Assembly (NCBI GenBank): GCA_905215205.1
Contig: CAJMPK010000085.1
Coordinates: forward strand, 1-6,493
Direction: 5' to 3'
Source of the DNA: an uncultured bacterium
GTDB taxonomy: Bacteria > Actinomycetota > Coriobacteriia > Coriobacteriales > Coriobacteriaceae
Length of the DNA: 6,493 bases
This document shows, one piece after another, positions 6,420 to 6,493 of this stretch; the first letter of the stretch is position 1; each line of letters begins with the position of its first letter. The position numbers and the translations under genes were made by a program. The notes under the pieces were generated by a model. The model ran no database searches, was not told where the DNA came from, and saw nothing but the letters and a program-made list of their open reading frames with translations.

Positions 6420-6469
6420 ACGAGGGTTATAAAACACAGCTACTATGTGAGACACAATCCCGTAAACGC

Positions 6470-6493
6470 AAAAAGGGGGAGGCCGCGAGGCCT
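6470..6493 (-). terminator. Partial rho-independent terminator of a preceding gene, cut by the window edge
   Basis: On the minus strand an AGGCC/GGCCT stem (6493-6489 with 6484-6480) with a four-base loop is followed by CCCCC and then TTTTT at 6474-6470. If CCCCC were preceded by GGGGG just outside the window, the stem would be ten pairs ending in a T-tract, a classic terminator. It would end transcription of an upstream minus-strand gene about 50 bases before the operon promoter. It could also act in both directions. Only part of it is visible. Confidence 0.55.

Noticed and set aside
6427..6460. A second promoter on the minus strand using a TATAAC-like box with TTGTGT upstream, and a CACA...TGTG inverted repeat beside it
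   Set aside because: The spacing is about 20 bases, the boxes are poorer than the TTGTCG/TACAAT pair, and the inverted repeat is too short to stand above chance.
1..6493. Possible mobile element, CRISPR array, tRNA gene or toxin-antitoxin pair
   Set aside because: Coding sequence of known housekeeping families fills the window from 1 to 6360. I saw no repeat arrays, terminal inverted repeats or tRNA-like folds in the remaining 130 bases.

Overview
The window is one tightly packed minus-strand operon of six genes, read from right to left: acpS, nnr, alr, a family 4 uracil-DNA glycosylase gene, tsaE, and a three-domain tsaB-rimI-tsaD fusion that runs off the left edge. Every gene is recognisable from conserved motifs. 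There is no tRNA, rRNA, CRISPR array, insertion sequence or phage gene. The only non-coding stretch of any size is about 130 bases at the right edge, which holds a plausible promoter, a strong ribosome binding site and part of a terminator-like hairpin.

The organism is most likely a high-GC Gram-positive bacterium, probably of the class Coriobacteriia (Collinsella/Olsenella/Atopobium-like). This rests on three things. The order nnr, alr, tsaE, tsaB, rimI, tsaD is the one I know from Actinobacteria such as Mycobacterium. The base composition is GC-rich but moderate. I also recall fused TsaB/RimI/TsaD proteins from Coriobacteriia. The class is an inference and no species is claimed.

Layout. 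6361-6493: partial hairpin with a T-tract, then TTGTCG-N18-TACAAT, a short leader and GGAGGTG. 5821-6360: acpS, which activates acyl carrier protein, with an unusual charged C-terminal tail. 4204-5820: nnr, repair of hydrated NAD(P)H. 3056-4201: alr, D-alanine for peptidoglycan. 2427-3047: Fe-S uracil-DNA glycosylase. 1908-2414: tsaE. 1-1921: the fusion, in which TsaB (tRNA t6A scaffold), RimI (N-terminal acetyltransferase) and TsaD (threonylcarbamoyl transferase) are one polypeptide; about 150 C-terminal residues of TsaD lie outside the window.

Neighbouring genes are separated by 0, 2, 8 and 12 bases, and the last pair overlaps by 14 bases, so co-transcription and translational coupling are expected. 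Together they form a housekeeping operon joining lipid cofactor activation, NAD(P)H repair, wall precursor supply, DNA repair and tRNA/ribosomal protein modification. I found no unknown multi-gene system. The most notable items are the triple fusion and the divergent, extended AcpS.
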